Assembly (NCBI RefSeq): GCF_907164915.1
Contig: NC_061866.1
Span: 42,596,320-42,660,319 of the forward strand
Reading direction: 5' to 3'
DNA from: Impatiens glandulifera
Taxonomy: Eukaryota > Streptophyta > Magnoliopsida > Ericales > Balsaminaceae
DNA: 64,000 nt
Shown here: positions 12,096 through 24,400 of the stretch, in pieces
Numbering within the stretch: position 1 is the first letter of the stretch
How the letters are laid out: each line of letters starts with the position of its first letter
Made by a program: the position numbers and the translations under genes
Notes under the pieces: generated by a model
Databases searched by the model: none
Seen by the model: only the letters and a program-made list of their open reading frames with translations
Told to the model about the DNA's origin: nothing

Positions 12096-12408
12096 ATTAA
12101 AAAAAATGAGGAGTTAATTAAAGATTTTATTCAAGTTCGATTTTATCATAATTTATTACTCTAATTATACAACCAAAAATAAAATAAAATTAAAGTCTAG
12201 TCTTATGTTTCACTTTCAATTTTGATGCTAATGAGATAACTAAATATATTATCAGAATTAATTACATGTACATGAAATCAAATTAGGAATAAAATATTTT
12301 CTTTTAAAAAAAAAAATACAATTATTCCATAAAATATTGAAACTAGTCTTCTGTAAAATAAAATAATAAATGAAAAGGAATTATGTTTTTTTTTTTTAAA
12401 TTAAAACA
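12096..12408. other. AT-rich spacer
   Basis: No gene is seen. It lies between the LINE relic and the start of the beta block, and resembles the spacer before 29440 only loosely. Confidence 0.5.
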
Positions 12409-12892
12409 GTGGTCGGTGTGATGAGCAATATAAGCTCATTCTTCCTTGTAATGGATACCACGCGGCATATAGAAGAATTTCTAACAGTCATGACTAATTT
12501 GAATATGGAAAATTCTTAATTATATATAAGATATTATGTTGATTTTATGATATAATATATTAATCTTATAATATAATATATTTCAATAGTGTTATATAAT
12601 TGGTCTTTTGAAGGTATTATTGTTTCTGGCCATCATGCATTTCATGACACTAAGTTAGGCATAAAGAGAACTCAGCTTTTTTAAGGAGGTGGTTTTTTTT
12701 GGTTTTGTTTGGGATTCTTAATCAAATTATCCTTATCTCTTTAAATTTTTATTTAATAATTAATTTATATTAAAAAAAGTAAAAGATAATTTTAGTATTT
12801 TAATACATAAATATAAATAGTTGATTAGATTAATAATGTAATAGTTGATTTTTGAAATAAAAACTTGATTTTATCTCAATAATCCATTCATC

Positions 12893-13085
12893 TTTACGCT
12901 GTTATTGATAGTTTGATTTTAGTTGAGTTTTGAAACGATTGAGGAAAGTAATTTCGGAGAACTGAAAAAATAATAAATTTTCTTTCTTCCCACCCTTTAT
13001 CATTTTCTAAACCATTGATGTGGGGACACGTCGTTTCTTTTCTCATTTTCTCTCCCAAATTTATTCTATCACTCCTCATTAATTA
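12893..13085 (-). mobile_element. MITE, family X (reverse copy)
   Basis: The reverse complement reads GAGTGATAG...AATTTGGGAGAGAAAATGAG...AAAATGATAAAGGGTGGGAAG. It aligns with the family X copy at 52165-52355. The ends are weakly inverted (AGTGATAG / purine-rich). There is no coding. Target duplication not resolved. Confidence 0.5.
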
Positions 13086-13365
13086 TTTAAAAAAATAATT
13101 AAAACTAAATAAAAATGTTCAAAGACTTATAATTAGAAATAGTAAAATAATTATTCAATTATATCAATAAATTGGGAATAATATAGAATGATGATTGCAG
13201 ACACATGGATGTATATATATACAGTAGTGTTGTACTAAACTAATCAATAATACATCACTTAACTGGTTTCTATAATTTCATTAATAATAGAATTTAAAAA
13301 TAATAAAAGAAATGTTGGTATTGAAGGATACAAAAGTAAATGATGGGTAATTTCTTTCCACTAAG

Positions 13366-13668
13366 GCCATGTTCGGTAGTGGATTTTTTTTTTTAAATTT
13401 AGAGAGATAAAAATTGAACGATGATTGAATGATTTTGAGAAGGTAATAATTATTTTCAGTAAAAAGTATTGTTACATATAAATAAAATAATTTTAAATAT
13501 ATTATATTTTAGTATTTTTAATAATGAATTAAGTGATGTAATTGATGAGAGAAGAGTGAAATAATGTTTGATTGTATAATTTTTTAATTTTTATTTTAAA
13601 CGGAATGTAAAGAGGACGAAGGATGATCTTATTAGATCACAAATCATTTCCGAACAAAGATGCAAATC
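13366..13668. mobile_element. MITE-like element with ATGTTCGG ends
   Basis: An imperfect terminal inverted repeat pairs GGCCATGTTCGGTAGTGGAT (13366) with CAAATCATTTCCGAACAAAG (13645-13664, reverse complement CTTTGTTCGG...). It encloses about 300 bp of noncoding AT-rich DNA. The shape fits hAT-type MITEs, but the target duplication could not be settled. Confidence 0.4.
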
Positions 13669-14190
13669 CACCTAATTATAATTATATCGAATCTTGGAGC
13701 ACTACATATTATTATGTATTATTTTGACAATAGATAGTAGTAATAATTGTTGTTCCATCATCAACTTGCATTTTTATTATTTTTTTTTAAAATATTTTGT
13801 GGCTGGGGTGAAGTTGCTAATTGACCTGGTCAACCTATACTTTTTTTTTAAGAGGTTTGCACCATCAACACCTGCTTTCTTTCTTTTATTAATGGCAAAA
13901 TCATTTGTTATTAACGAATATATAACATTTTGATATATTATATTATAAGCCAGTTTCAAGTTATATCGAAATATTTTTAAGTTCACCCTATTTCAAAATC
14001 TTGAATTTTTGTATATGGATATCAAACAAAAGTAAGTATTTTAAAAAAGTATATAATTTTGTTATATTAATATAGATTTAAATAAAAATGTATTGACTCA
14101 TCATTTATTTTTTAAACTAAAATATCATTTTTTTTTGTTGTTTCTCTTGAGCAGCTCCAATGCCTACTGGGGTCGCGCGAAATTAAACCT

Positions 14191-16289
14191 GTTATATATT
14201 TTTGCATTTTTATTTTATTTTATTATCAAAAGCCTAAGATTTACTACAAGTTGTTTATTATTGTTTTTTTACTTTTATTAATAAATAAAATAAATAAAGT
14301 CTGTGAACACAAAATATAAATTATTTGTAGTTATGTTTTTTTAAATAAAACTAATTACATATTAAAAACTAAATTATACAACAAAATTAATTAAACAACA
14401 CATTTTTTAAGAGGATTCGTACTGGTTCAATTCAAAATAAAACAATTTATGAGTACCTAGTAACTAATTATTAATATAGAGTAATTCTTAAATTTGAAAT
14501 GATTAAACTTAAAATCTTAGTATATTCTCAAACCTTATCTCCTTCATTTCATTTTTCTTAATTTGTTTTTCATATTAATTAAACTAGATTTTTTAAGTTT
14601 TTTAAGTTTGATGTTTTCATGTTTTTTTGTTATATTGATTCATTAGTTTGAAAAAATATAAAAAATTCTTTATTAATTAAAGCTTCTATCTAATAAACTA
14701 TATATATATTTTCAAAATTAAAAAGTGAACATTAATAATAAAATTGGTAAGCTTTAAATGTTATATTTTGTTTACAAAATTTCAAATTTATAAATAATTT
14801 AAATAAAATTTTTATTTTAGTTTTCATAATAATAATGTCACAAATATATTTTAAAAAAAATTTATTTAAAAAATTTAAAATATTAATTAATTTATATGTT
14901 ATATTATTATAATATTTAAGAAAAAAATAAGATTAACAGAAAATATTTATAATAAATTAGAGAGAGAAAAAAAATTGATTTATAGTTTTAAAGAAATTTA
15001 AAATATATATTATTAAAGAAATTTATATTTTTATTTTTATTATAATATTTGTAAAAATATATATTAGAAATTTTTTAAAATTAAATAAAATTTTGTTTTT
15101 TAATATTCAAAATAATATAAATAAGAATAAAAATAATAATATCAATCAATTTATTAAAATATTATTAACAAATTTGTTTTTTAATATTTAAAATAATAAA
15201 AATAACTATAATAATATTTTATTTTAGTATTTATTATTAGGTTAGTTACGGATTATAAAATTTTAATTAAATTTTAATTTTCATCCTTAAGAAAAATAAA
15301 TTTTATATCTTTAAAAAAATATATTAAAATATTAAAAATATAATTATAAATTTATTTTTTATTATTTAAAATATTACTTTATTATAATATTTGTAAAAAC
15401 TAATATAACTAAAATTAAAAAAAAAATAGAAAAAACTATAATAGTAATATAAATGTTATAATATATAATGTTTTACAACTCTTTTTAATTTATATTTAAA
15501 TTAAAATAATTTTATATAATTTAAATATTAATTTTTTATATTTTTTATTTACATAAATTTATATATTTTAATAAAATAATGATAAATTAAATAAATGATT
15601 AAAATTAATTTTATTTTATTAATAAATAAAGACTTATAATGAAATATAATTTTGATTTTTTAATAAAATGTTTTTAAGAATTAAGTTTTTATAAAAATTG
15701 AAATTTTAATAATTGTTTAAAATATATATATTTAAATGTTTTTTATATAAATTTTAAGTTTTTAATTTTGTTTAAAAGATTAAAACTTTTAAATGGTTAT
15801 TTTTTTCAAGTGTAAATACATTTTTTATTATTAATAAGATAAATTATTTAAAAAAAATTAATATGTTTTAAATAAAACATTTTTTTTAATATTAAAATTT
15901 AAATAATTATTTAAATTTATTAAATAGATAATATGTTGTTTTTAATTATATATGTTATTTTTTATTTATTTAAATAGGGTTATAATTTTCTAAAATATTA
16001 TTTTATTTATATATATATATAAATAAAAAATAGAAAGGGTATTTGAATATTTTGATTAACAATGATGTGATATAACAAATAAGAGAGTACACTAAGTAAT
16101 GTTTGATTATAGTTTGTTGCCTTAATTAATATTCATATAATTTTAAGCCGGTAATTTTAAGCGATTTAAGTTTATGTGTATTAATTTATTCTCACATATA
16201 TATAAAAATTAAAAATTAACCAAATCCCTCAAAAATATATATATATATATATATATAATATCTAATATTAATTAAATTTGGTATTAAAT
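14191..16289. other. AT-rich insertion and intron remnant of copy beta
   Basis: Positions 14480-14600 match 59890-59985 and 24420-24490 (intron with CCTTATCTCC.TCATTTCATTTTTC). From about 14640 to 16290 the DNA is extremely A+T rich with no recognisable coding or ends. The zeta copy lacks it, since homology jumps from 14590 to 16541, so it is an insertion of about 1.9 kb including the next feature. Confidence 0.55.
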
Positions 16290-16520
16290 TTAAAATATAA
16301 AGTTTTATTAGCTTAATTGGTTAGAGAGTTGTATTTGTTTTGAAATGTTGTAAGTACAAAACATACCTATAACAAATTTTAATTTATTTTTTAACCGATT
16401 CAAGTTTATGGGCGAGTCAACCCACGATTCGACCAAAATATTTATTTACTCTAATACATATATTCAAATTAACTATAGCTCTCGATCTGACAAATCAAAC
16501 AAATTCAAATTAAGCATTAT
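16290..16520 (-). mobile_element. Single tRNA-like unit of the Helitron-like family (degraded)
   Basis: The sequence contains TTAGCTTAATTGGTTAGAGAG (A-box-like), GTTGTAAGTACAAAACATACC (mutated B-box region), GGGCGAGTCAACCCACGATT and CTCGATCTGACAA, in the same order as each unit of the 26700-27975 array. No hairpin-CTAG terminus is visible here. Confidence 0.55.
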
Positions 16521-16540
16521 TATTATTATTATATATCATT

Positions 16541-17269
16541 CTTTCAATATTCTCTCCATTGCGAGCATATACTCCTAACTCAATATATTATTTTTTACTC
16601 TTCTTTTTCTTTAGTATTGTAAAGAGGCTTGGTGTTCGAGAATTTCAATCTCGGTTTGCGTGTCAGAAATATTTTGAAAATAAAATATTATTTTATAAAA
16701 AATTTAATAATTCATAACAAATTTTAAAATTAATTAATTTAAGATTAAATTTAAATAGTATTGGGATTTGTTGTAATCAAATTACTTTTTTATTTTTTAG
16801 AAACCCGTTATTTAATTAATTAATTTAAAAGATTATTTATTTGAAAACAGAGTTATCAATTGATTTTTTTAATCAATAAACTGAAATATGTATACACATA
16901 TTTTAATTAGAGTTTCTTTTAGTTCGTAGTTTGGTGATACACGGGAAAAGATTTTCGCGTTTCATCCTTTGTACCCGTTTAAAACGGCATCTTCTTTATA
17001 AAACCTTGGGTTTTGAAAATCGGTTGTATAACATTTTATTTAACCGATTATTCTTCCAGTCCTAGATATGTACATATTTTTGTGTGTTAAAATATGGTAA
17101 CAACAATATTTAAATTACAATATTTGATGTTGGTACTTGTTGCAAATGACGTTGACTATGGAGGAAAATACCTTTAAAATATCAGTACTTTAAAAGCATT
17201 ATAGTTTAAACATAAATCCCAAACATGCATTTATCAAAATATTTTTTTGTGAAAATATTCCAAAAATAT
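16541..17269. other. Beta intron remnant, then LTR-like sequence
   Basis: Positions 16541-16620 match 60935-61018 on the far side of the small CACTA element, and 16544-16552 shows its empty site (TTCAAT-ATT-CTCTCCAT). Positions 16920-17060 (with GATACACGGGAAAAG, GTACCCGTTTAAAACGG) look like a fragment of a long LTR. No gene is seen. Confidence 0.45.
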
Positions 17270-18010
17270 TTTGAAATCATTTTCTAAAGTTTTGGTATTC
17301 TTAGAAAATAGTTTGAGGTTCCAAACTTACAAAAATAATTTTGGAATTTTAAGAGAGGAATCAAACATGCCTTAGGACCGGTGTCATAGGTCCTAAGTTT
17401 GTTTTATCGGTCGGGGCTAAAAATACCTTGGTCTTGGTTAGAAACCCCTCGGTCTAGGTTCGGGATCCACGGTCGGGGTGCGGAAGTCCCTTGGTCGAGG
17501 TGTTAGGGCCTCTCGGGCCTTGACTAGAATTCTTAGTAGGTCCTAGAATTTCGGGTCGAACACCTCGGTCCAGGATGGAAGTCATCGGTCCTAGGTTCAG
17601 GAGTTCTCGGTCAGGTGCGAGACTCCTCGGTCCTAAGTCTGACTTCTCCGTCGGATGCAAAAATTATCGGTCGGACCTCTTGGTCATAAGTAAAGAACAT
17701 TGGTTGGCTTCTCGATCTTAGATGAAGAACATCGATCAGACCTCTCAGTCTTGACTGAAAAGTCTCGGTTGGACTTCTCAATCCTAGCTGAAAAGCTTCG
17801 GTCGATTCTCTCGGTCCTAACTAAAATTGATCGGTCGGACCTCTCGATCCTCAAGAACATTAAAATTGCAGATTTTTCAATTTTGATGGGGGATTGGATT
17901 CTTTGATCCAAGGGCCAGTGTAGCTTCACAAAGCTCCCAAGAACATTATGAACATCATCTCAATGTGTGATTCGGCCTGAATGATGTTCGTTTTCATCAA
18001 AACAGTTTAG
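17270..18010 (-). repeat. TCGGTC-motif tandem region, copy 1
   Basis: From 17376 to 17860 the motif TCGGTC (with variants ACCGGT, TCGGTCGG, TCGATC) recurs roughly every 20-30 bp, often followed by CTAGGTT or CTAAGT. The 100 bp before it (AAAATAATTTTGGAATTTTAAGAG...GGAATCAAACATGCC) match 57490-57545, so it is the same family as 57430-59699. Long open frames here come from the repeat and not from selection on a protein. Probably part of an LTR retrotransposon. Confidence 0.55.
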
Positions 18011-18049
18011 GCTAAAAATCGGGTTTTGTTAGAGAACTTGACTCTTTTC

Positions 18050-19425
18050 TACTTGTCGATGACATATTGCCCACAAAACTTTAATTTGGTAATACTTTGT
18101 CAATCAAAAAGTCTTCGTTTGCTTAATTCGGTCATGTCATTCTCACTCATATGACCAAATCGCATATGCCATAATTTAGTGATATCATCATTAGATAATG
18201 AATATGTATCGATAACAACATCGCCTAAAACGGTAGAGTCTTTCAAACCATATAACATGTTAGATTTTCTTTCAACCTTTATCACGACAAGAACACATCT
18301 ACTAATTTTCGTCACTCCACCTTCAATAGTGTACTTGCATCCTTTTAAATCCAGACTACTAAGAGAAATTAAATTTCTCTTCAAACTAAGAACATGTTTC
18401 ACATCACCAAGTGTCTGAGTCGTTCCATCAAACATCTTGATAATTATTGTTCTTATACTCACGACCTTACATGATGAACTGTTTCTCATCAATACAACAC
18501 ATTTAGAAATTGTATCATATGTTGAAACTAGTCCCGATTGTGACAAATGATATGTACAACCAGAATCGAGTATCCATTCATCTTTCGATATCGCATCGCA
18601 AACAAAAGCCATGAGGAGTTCATTGTTTTCAACTTCAGCAATACTTGTTTCACCGAAATTTTTAGGATTCTTTTTAGTTTGATTGCTACCCTCTTTCTTA
18701 CTTTAATTTTGTAGCTCCAATACTTATATTTTATGTGGTCTCCCTTTTGGTAGTAATTACAAATCCTCCAAGTTGTTTTTGTACTTTAATATATCTCTCT
18801 AATCACTTTTTGAACCCATTTCTTGGGTTTTTTCTCGAACAATAAAATCTTTTGTACTAACAAGATATTTAATCTTCTACTTAGAGAATAATGCATCACA
18901 AACATCATTTGTTGTGACAACATCACGACTAAATAGAATAGTATCACGAAATGTAATATACGACGGGGACAACGAACATAGTATAATCAAACTAAATCTT
19001 TATCATCATATTTGTATTCTAAGACTTCCAAATCAGCAACAGTTTCTTTAAATGTCAATAAATACTCTTGTAGAGACATACCTTCTAGCATACGCTGAAA
19101 ATATAATCGCTCTTTCAAATGCATTTTACTATTAGGATTTTTTTTCCATACATAGTTGCTCTAGCTTCAGCCATAATCCAACATCACTCATCTCCTTTAA
19201 AACATCCTGTAGAATATTGTTCGATAGATGAAGATGTATGTGAGACATAGCATTACGATCCTTTCTCTCTTTCTCTTCTACTGAACGAGCAGAGTTTGCA
19301 GTTTACTGTCATAGAGAAAATCTAGTGTTGCAATCTAACAACGGAATATCGTACTTCATACTCGACATCTTCGATAAACATATATAGTCTTAGAATAAAA
19401 AAAGCTCAAGTCTCGAATACCAATA
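18050..19425 (-). pseudogene. Copia element C: gag, protease and pre-integrase relic
   Basis: The start codon context at about 19370 reads MSSMKYDIPLLDCNTRFSL and then stops, typical of copia gag. A zinc-knuckle relic (YYQKGDHIK) lies near 18740. The open part 18100-18612 has the protease motif WILDSGCTYH and the pre-integrase motif LWHMRFGHMSENDM. The reading breaks off after RRLFD, and integrase, reverse transcriptase and RNase H are absent. The primer-binding site at 19411-19423 is degraded (TTGGTATTCGAGAC on the minus strand). Confidence 0.8.
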
Positions 19426-19851
19426 GTTAAAAACAAAATATGCATCTAAGACTAATCAAGATAAATAAAAGACGAAGTATTAACAAATAAAGCACAATAA
19501 TAATACAAGATTTATGTGGAAATCTAAGACAAAAAAATACGGGCAGAGGGAGACATTTTTCACTATGTTGACAAGAGAAAATTATAACTTAGAGAGAAAA
19601 AAAATATAACAATTATTTTTTAAGATCATATATTTATAAGTTACATAACTTGGTCTAAAGACTCATATATATACACAATTAAGATTTCTTTTATTTCACC
19701 GCGAGCCTAGACACATATCTCGATCAAAAGTCATGAGAGTCCCTGTAACTCTAACAAAAGAGAACAACCAAAATGAGCCAATCAAAATAAAGGGTGTGTA
19801 TGGTTAGCAAGTGTGACTTGATTACTTAACTATTTTGGTCCAACATAATTT
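19426..19851 (-). repeat. 5' LTR of copia element C
   Basis: On the minus strand it starts TGTTGGACC (19851) and ends beside the degraded primer-binding site. The same LTR is found at 62880-63230 and, in part, at 61262-61545. Length about 426 bp. Confidence 0.65.
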
Positions 19852-19864
19852 TTACTTTTCTTCA

Positions 19865-20935
19865 TTAATTAATATGATCTTCAAATTGTTTGTTTTTGAA
19901 TAAGGTTATGTATATTATAAATGATGAAAATCGTTTGAGCACAACGACAAAGGCATAACATAAAAATAAAACAAATAAAAAAATTTACTCAATAGGTTAT
20001 CGAGTTTGTAAGTCTTCAAGAAGAACAATTAACTCCCCGATGGGCTCTACCGACTTTGCGGAATAAATCTCAGAAAGCATCATAATAATAAAGTTATGAT
20101 TGATACGAATTAGACGACTATGATCACTGAAAGTTCGACGATTTCTCTCAAACCAGATAGTACACTAAAAGATAATTGGGATGATAACCCAATTATATAT
20201 AGGTCTTCCATATTAGACACATCAATACAAATTTCCCAAGAACTACCGAAAAACTCGGGCATCACTCAATTAATCCTAGTGATACTCCACAATAGACTCT
20301 AGATACTAGTCACTCATCGACAATGTAAAAGTAAGTGAGTTGCTGATTCAATCTTCTCGTGACACATACGACTAACCACAATATAACTTTTTCTATGCAC
20401 ATATCATCCGTAAGAATTCCACTGTGAATAACGCTCCATCCAAAAAACGAGATCTTGGATCGAATCTTTGACTCCCAAAGTTTCTCCCAACAAAAAATAT
20501 ATGAAATCATCTTAGCGAACAACTTGTAGCAATGCCCCACATGGAACTTATCCATGTCTTGCAAACGTATAAAGTCTTGTTTAGATGGGGATATTTATTT
20601 GCGTCCTACAAAAAGTAAAACTCTATTATGAGACGAATTCTCCATAATATTTAATCTCCTTCTATATTTAATTTGGTTAGAGAAACCACTAGATCGAGGT
20701 TCAAACATGTCATTAACTGTGGTATTTCTACATATAACAATGAAAACAAGTTCATGATACGTCGTAATTAGACTTTTGACACTACACCAAATGTTATCCC
20801 AAAAACTGATCGAGAAATTATCCTCACAATGAATCTAGATTTCTCAGGAAAATTTTCCACCTAAAATAAATTCACCTTAAAATGTTGCTACACCACACTG
20901 GATAATTAGATATTTTTGTGAACCAACTAAATCAA
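19865..20935 (-). pseudogene. LINE 3' half: zinc-binding domain and 3' UTR
   Basis: The reverse complement of 20580-20935 aligns with 11690-11940 of the plus-strand LINE. The open stretch 20310-20564 encodes the zf-RVT region (HVGHCYKLFAKM, KIRSKISFFGW, GILTDDMCIEK). Positions 19865-20300 are the 3' part also present at 480-750 and 63260-64000. The junction with the copia LTR at 19851-19865 is identical in layout to that at 63230-63250. Confidence 0.75.
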
Positions 20936-21466
20936 TCGTAACAATATTTATATTTGATAATCAAATTGTTTGTAACTAATATTAATATTATAATTACAAG
21001 TAAAATATTATTCTTCAATACACAAATATATTATAATTTATATGAATACATTAAAATTATTATGCTTTCAATGGTATTGAGTAATTGTATAGGCCAAATT
21101 ATCACGAATATTAACTAAAGTGGAATTACCAATTGAACTACTTTAGTAAAATAAAAATAATTTAATTAAAATGAGGTGACTATAAAATATTGTACCAGCG
21201 TGCTTAATATATTAATAATAAATAAAAGGTAACATTTTTAATTGAAACAAGTGGAGTAAGATGGAATGTTGACCCAAAATATGAACCAAGGTTGAACTAA
21301 AAGCAAATGTTAATTGCTATTTTCTATTAGGAAATGACCAAAGTTTTCCAAGGCCACAAGTCTTATGGAAGTTTGAAATATTGGTTCATAGTTTGTCCAC
21401 CTTTATTTATATATATATATAGAACTACATTTCATCCCAACATATACTCAAATATTAAAAAATAGA
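20936..21466 (+). promoter_or_regulatory. Gamma promoter, with intron-3 remnant of another copy upstream
   Basis: Positions 21010-21130 resemble epsilon intron 3 (51640-51770, GGCCAAATTATCAC), so a 3' piece of a further copy lies here. The gamma promoter holds TTGACC (21269-21274, a W-box core), the block-conserved AAATGACCAAAGTTTTCC (21332-21349) and a TATA box (21407-21420) about 50 bp before the start codon. The same elements precede epsilon. Confidence 0.55.
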
Positions 21467-24400
21467 ATGAGATTCTCTAAGAATTACATTGATCTTCTTT
21501 TGAAGATCAACTTATTTCTAGCAATGATCATTCTCTTAACAACACTAGGAGAGTCATCAAGAGAACTCACTCAAGTTCATGTTTCTCCCGGTCCATCAAG
21601 TAAGAACATTTATTAATTTATCTCTCATTGTTCTGTAAAATGTGATACTCTAATTTTAAGCATCGTTTTTCAATTTAATATATATTAAACATCCATGTGA
21701 TGAGAGTGTTATATGCATGTTTCGTTTTGGGAGGTTAAAGGGTGTTTTCTTTTCGACTAATCTTTTATTTTAACTTATTTATTTTGTTTTCAAAATAATT
21801 TTACTTAAAGAGACCAAATATCTTAAATTTAACTTTTACTAAAATGTCATAAATTGAAGTGTGATCAATAAGTTAGAGTTGTGCTATTTATATTTTATAA
21901 ATAAAAATAAAAAATTAGTTTTAGGAATGAACTTTTGCCCCCACTAAAATTACCTTTATAAAGTTTGACTAGGAGTAATTAAATATTTGTGTTTTTATAA
22001 ATCAGTAATTTAGTCTCATCTAATACATTTTACTCTTTTAATGTACATTTTCGATAAATTAACATGTTTAATACGATTTGTCTCGCCTAACACATTATAA
22101 CATGTTTAATACGATATGTCTAGTCTAACACATTATAAGACCATCTCCAACCCACAAACCCATTCCTAAACCCAAAATGCAGTAAATGTCACTTCAAACA
22201 GTAAATCATCTCCAACCCAAAAACTCATTTTCAAACTCAAAAGAATATTCTTAGAATATTCTTTTCTTACACTAACTTTTTAACCTTATTAATATTATCT
22301 ATATATTTATTAACTTTACATATTTAACCCTAATTTTTTTTTTTTAATAAAATTAAAATAAAATTAATTATATATCAATAATTCATACTTAACATATAAT
22401 TTAATAATATATTTAAATAAATAAACATATTATACTAAAATTTAAGTTATAGAATATAACATAAAAATATATAATAAAATAAAAAATAAATTAAATAAAA
22501 TTTAAGTATAGTAAAATTTAATATTTAATTATAGAGCAAATGAAATGTTTCAAATAATTCATATAAACAAGTTTAATATTTAAATTAAAGAGTGTATATA
22601 TTTCAAGGGCTTATTTGAAAATTTATAAAAACAATTTGGGAAATGAACAGTAACTACGCATATATGGGTTTTTTTGTTTGGAGAGAGAGTAAATTCTCAT
22701 TCTGGGTATGCGTATGGTGGCCGGTTGGAGAAAAATGGGAATGCGTTTGCGTTTTGGTGTCCGGTTGGAGATGGCCTAACCTGTTTATCATGCATGTTAA
22801 ACATGTTTATTTTGTTTCCTGGTTAAAATAAGTCTTTTCCGAAAGATTTCAATATATTTCGCTATTTATCTGAAAATAGATTAAAGAGCCTATTCGATTT
22901 TTATGTATCCAAGTTGTTGTGAGGCTAATTAGAAGAAATACGATCTATGTTAAAATATTGTTTTTATAATTGATACCGATAGATCTAATCATATTTTTCG
23001 GAAAAGTATACGTCAAAAGATATACATTAATCTTTTGGTATAGGTTATACCGACAAGTTTGCAACCTGTCGGCTTAGACCCTTAACCCTATACCGACAAG
23101 AGCAATACCGACAGTTTCTTGACTTGTCGGCAAATGGATATTACCGACAGTTATAGGGTCTTTACCGACAGTTTATAATGTCGTTAAAAGGTCCGTTTTT
23201 ACTAGTGCTACTTAACACGTTTTTAAACCGATTAACACATTTTAATCAGTATGTTTTCGATTCATTAAACATGTTTTTTTATTACCTGTAGAAAAGTAAA
23301 ATATTAAAACAAATTAATAAGTTAAAAGTGCAACCTCTTCAAAAATATCACATTTATTTTTTTTAATTATAAATCAGTTTATTTTATTTTACATCTTTTT
23401 TAATTTTATTATAATTTAATTAATATTTATTTTAAATTAATGATTAATACTATTTTATAAATTATAAAATTATTTAGGTAGGTTAAAATTATTATTTAAT
23501 ATATATATTATAATTATAAAATAAATCAGAATAAAATATTTGTATCCTGAACAAAATTCCACAAATTTCTAATGTATTTTAAAATTCATTTAAATATTTT
23601 AGATAATCTAAATTTAATCCAACTCCAAACTAATTTTGATAATCTCACATTAGGTTCAAAAATACCTGAATGTAATAATATTTAGCCATACACCTTTATT
23701 AATACAGATTTGAGGCACAATTATTAACATAATTATTTTTTATTCATCATATATAGTCTAAACTATTAATAGTATATAGATCCTTTCATTTCATAATTCT
23801 TCATTTATTTTTTAAACTAAAATATCATTTTTGTTTCTCTTTAGCAGCTCCAAAACTTCCTAGAAAGGCAGAACCCAAAGCAGGTGTGTTCTCTGTATAT
23901 TTTTGCATTTTCTAAGGTTTTTTTTTTCCTTTTCAAATACCTACAATTTGCTACAAATTGTTATTATTTTTTTAGAATTTTTTTTCTTAATAAATAAAAT
24001 TAACAAATGAACAAAAAATATAATTATTAATAGCTATACTTTTTAAATAAAGCAAAATACAATAATTAAAAACTTATGCAATAATATTAAGTTAGATTAT
24101 AATTAAACACCATTTTTAAAACGCAATGTCCTATTTTTGTTTTTCATGAGCATTACATATTTGTTGGCTAGTACAAAATCTATATTATTATGAATTATAT
24201 TTTTTTTTGTAAATAAAACAAACTAAAGTTTTACAACAATATTTTTTAAACATTATATTCAAAATAAATAAATAAAATTATAAATGAAGTTAGTAACTAA
24301 TTAGATCTTTGATGGATCATAAAATATAGTTTCATTGAAATCACTATAACTCTCCTAAATGAAGTTAGTAAAAAAATCATTATAACGTCACATGTAACAA

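Larger units (their letters stand above)
12409..14190 (+). pseudogene. Small secreted-peptide gene, copy beta (decayed)
   Basis: Positions 12409-12607 match the sequence on both sides of copia element A (29460-29504 and 43525-43700), so this is the empty site for A. Exon 1 survives from its middle only (12612-12680). It reads LLKVLLFLAIMHFMTL and then two stops (TAG, TAA) before REL, where gamma has LTTLGESSREL. The promoter and start codon are deleted. An exon-2-like segment with a TTGAGCAG acceptor lies at 14143-14190, closest to delta exon 2 (46430-46490). It is not expressible as a protein. Confidence 0.65.

Noticed and set aside
17454..17929. Several open frames on both strands
   Set aside because: Same repeat-driven effect: both strands stay open because the motif lacks stops.
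22643..22831. 62-codon open frame with Trp-rich text
   Set aside because: It spans the end of a MITE into the flank, with no homologue in other blocks.
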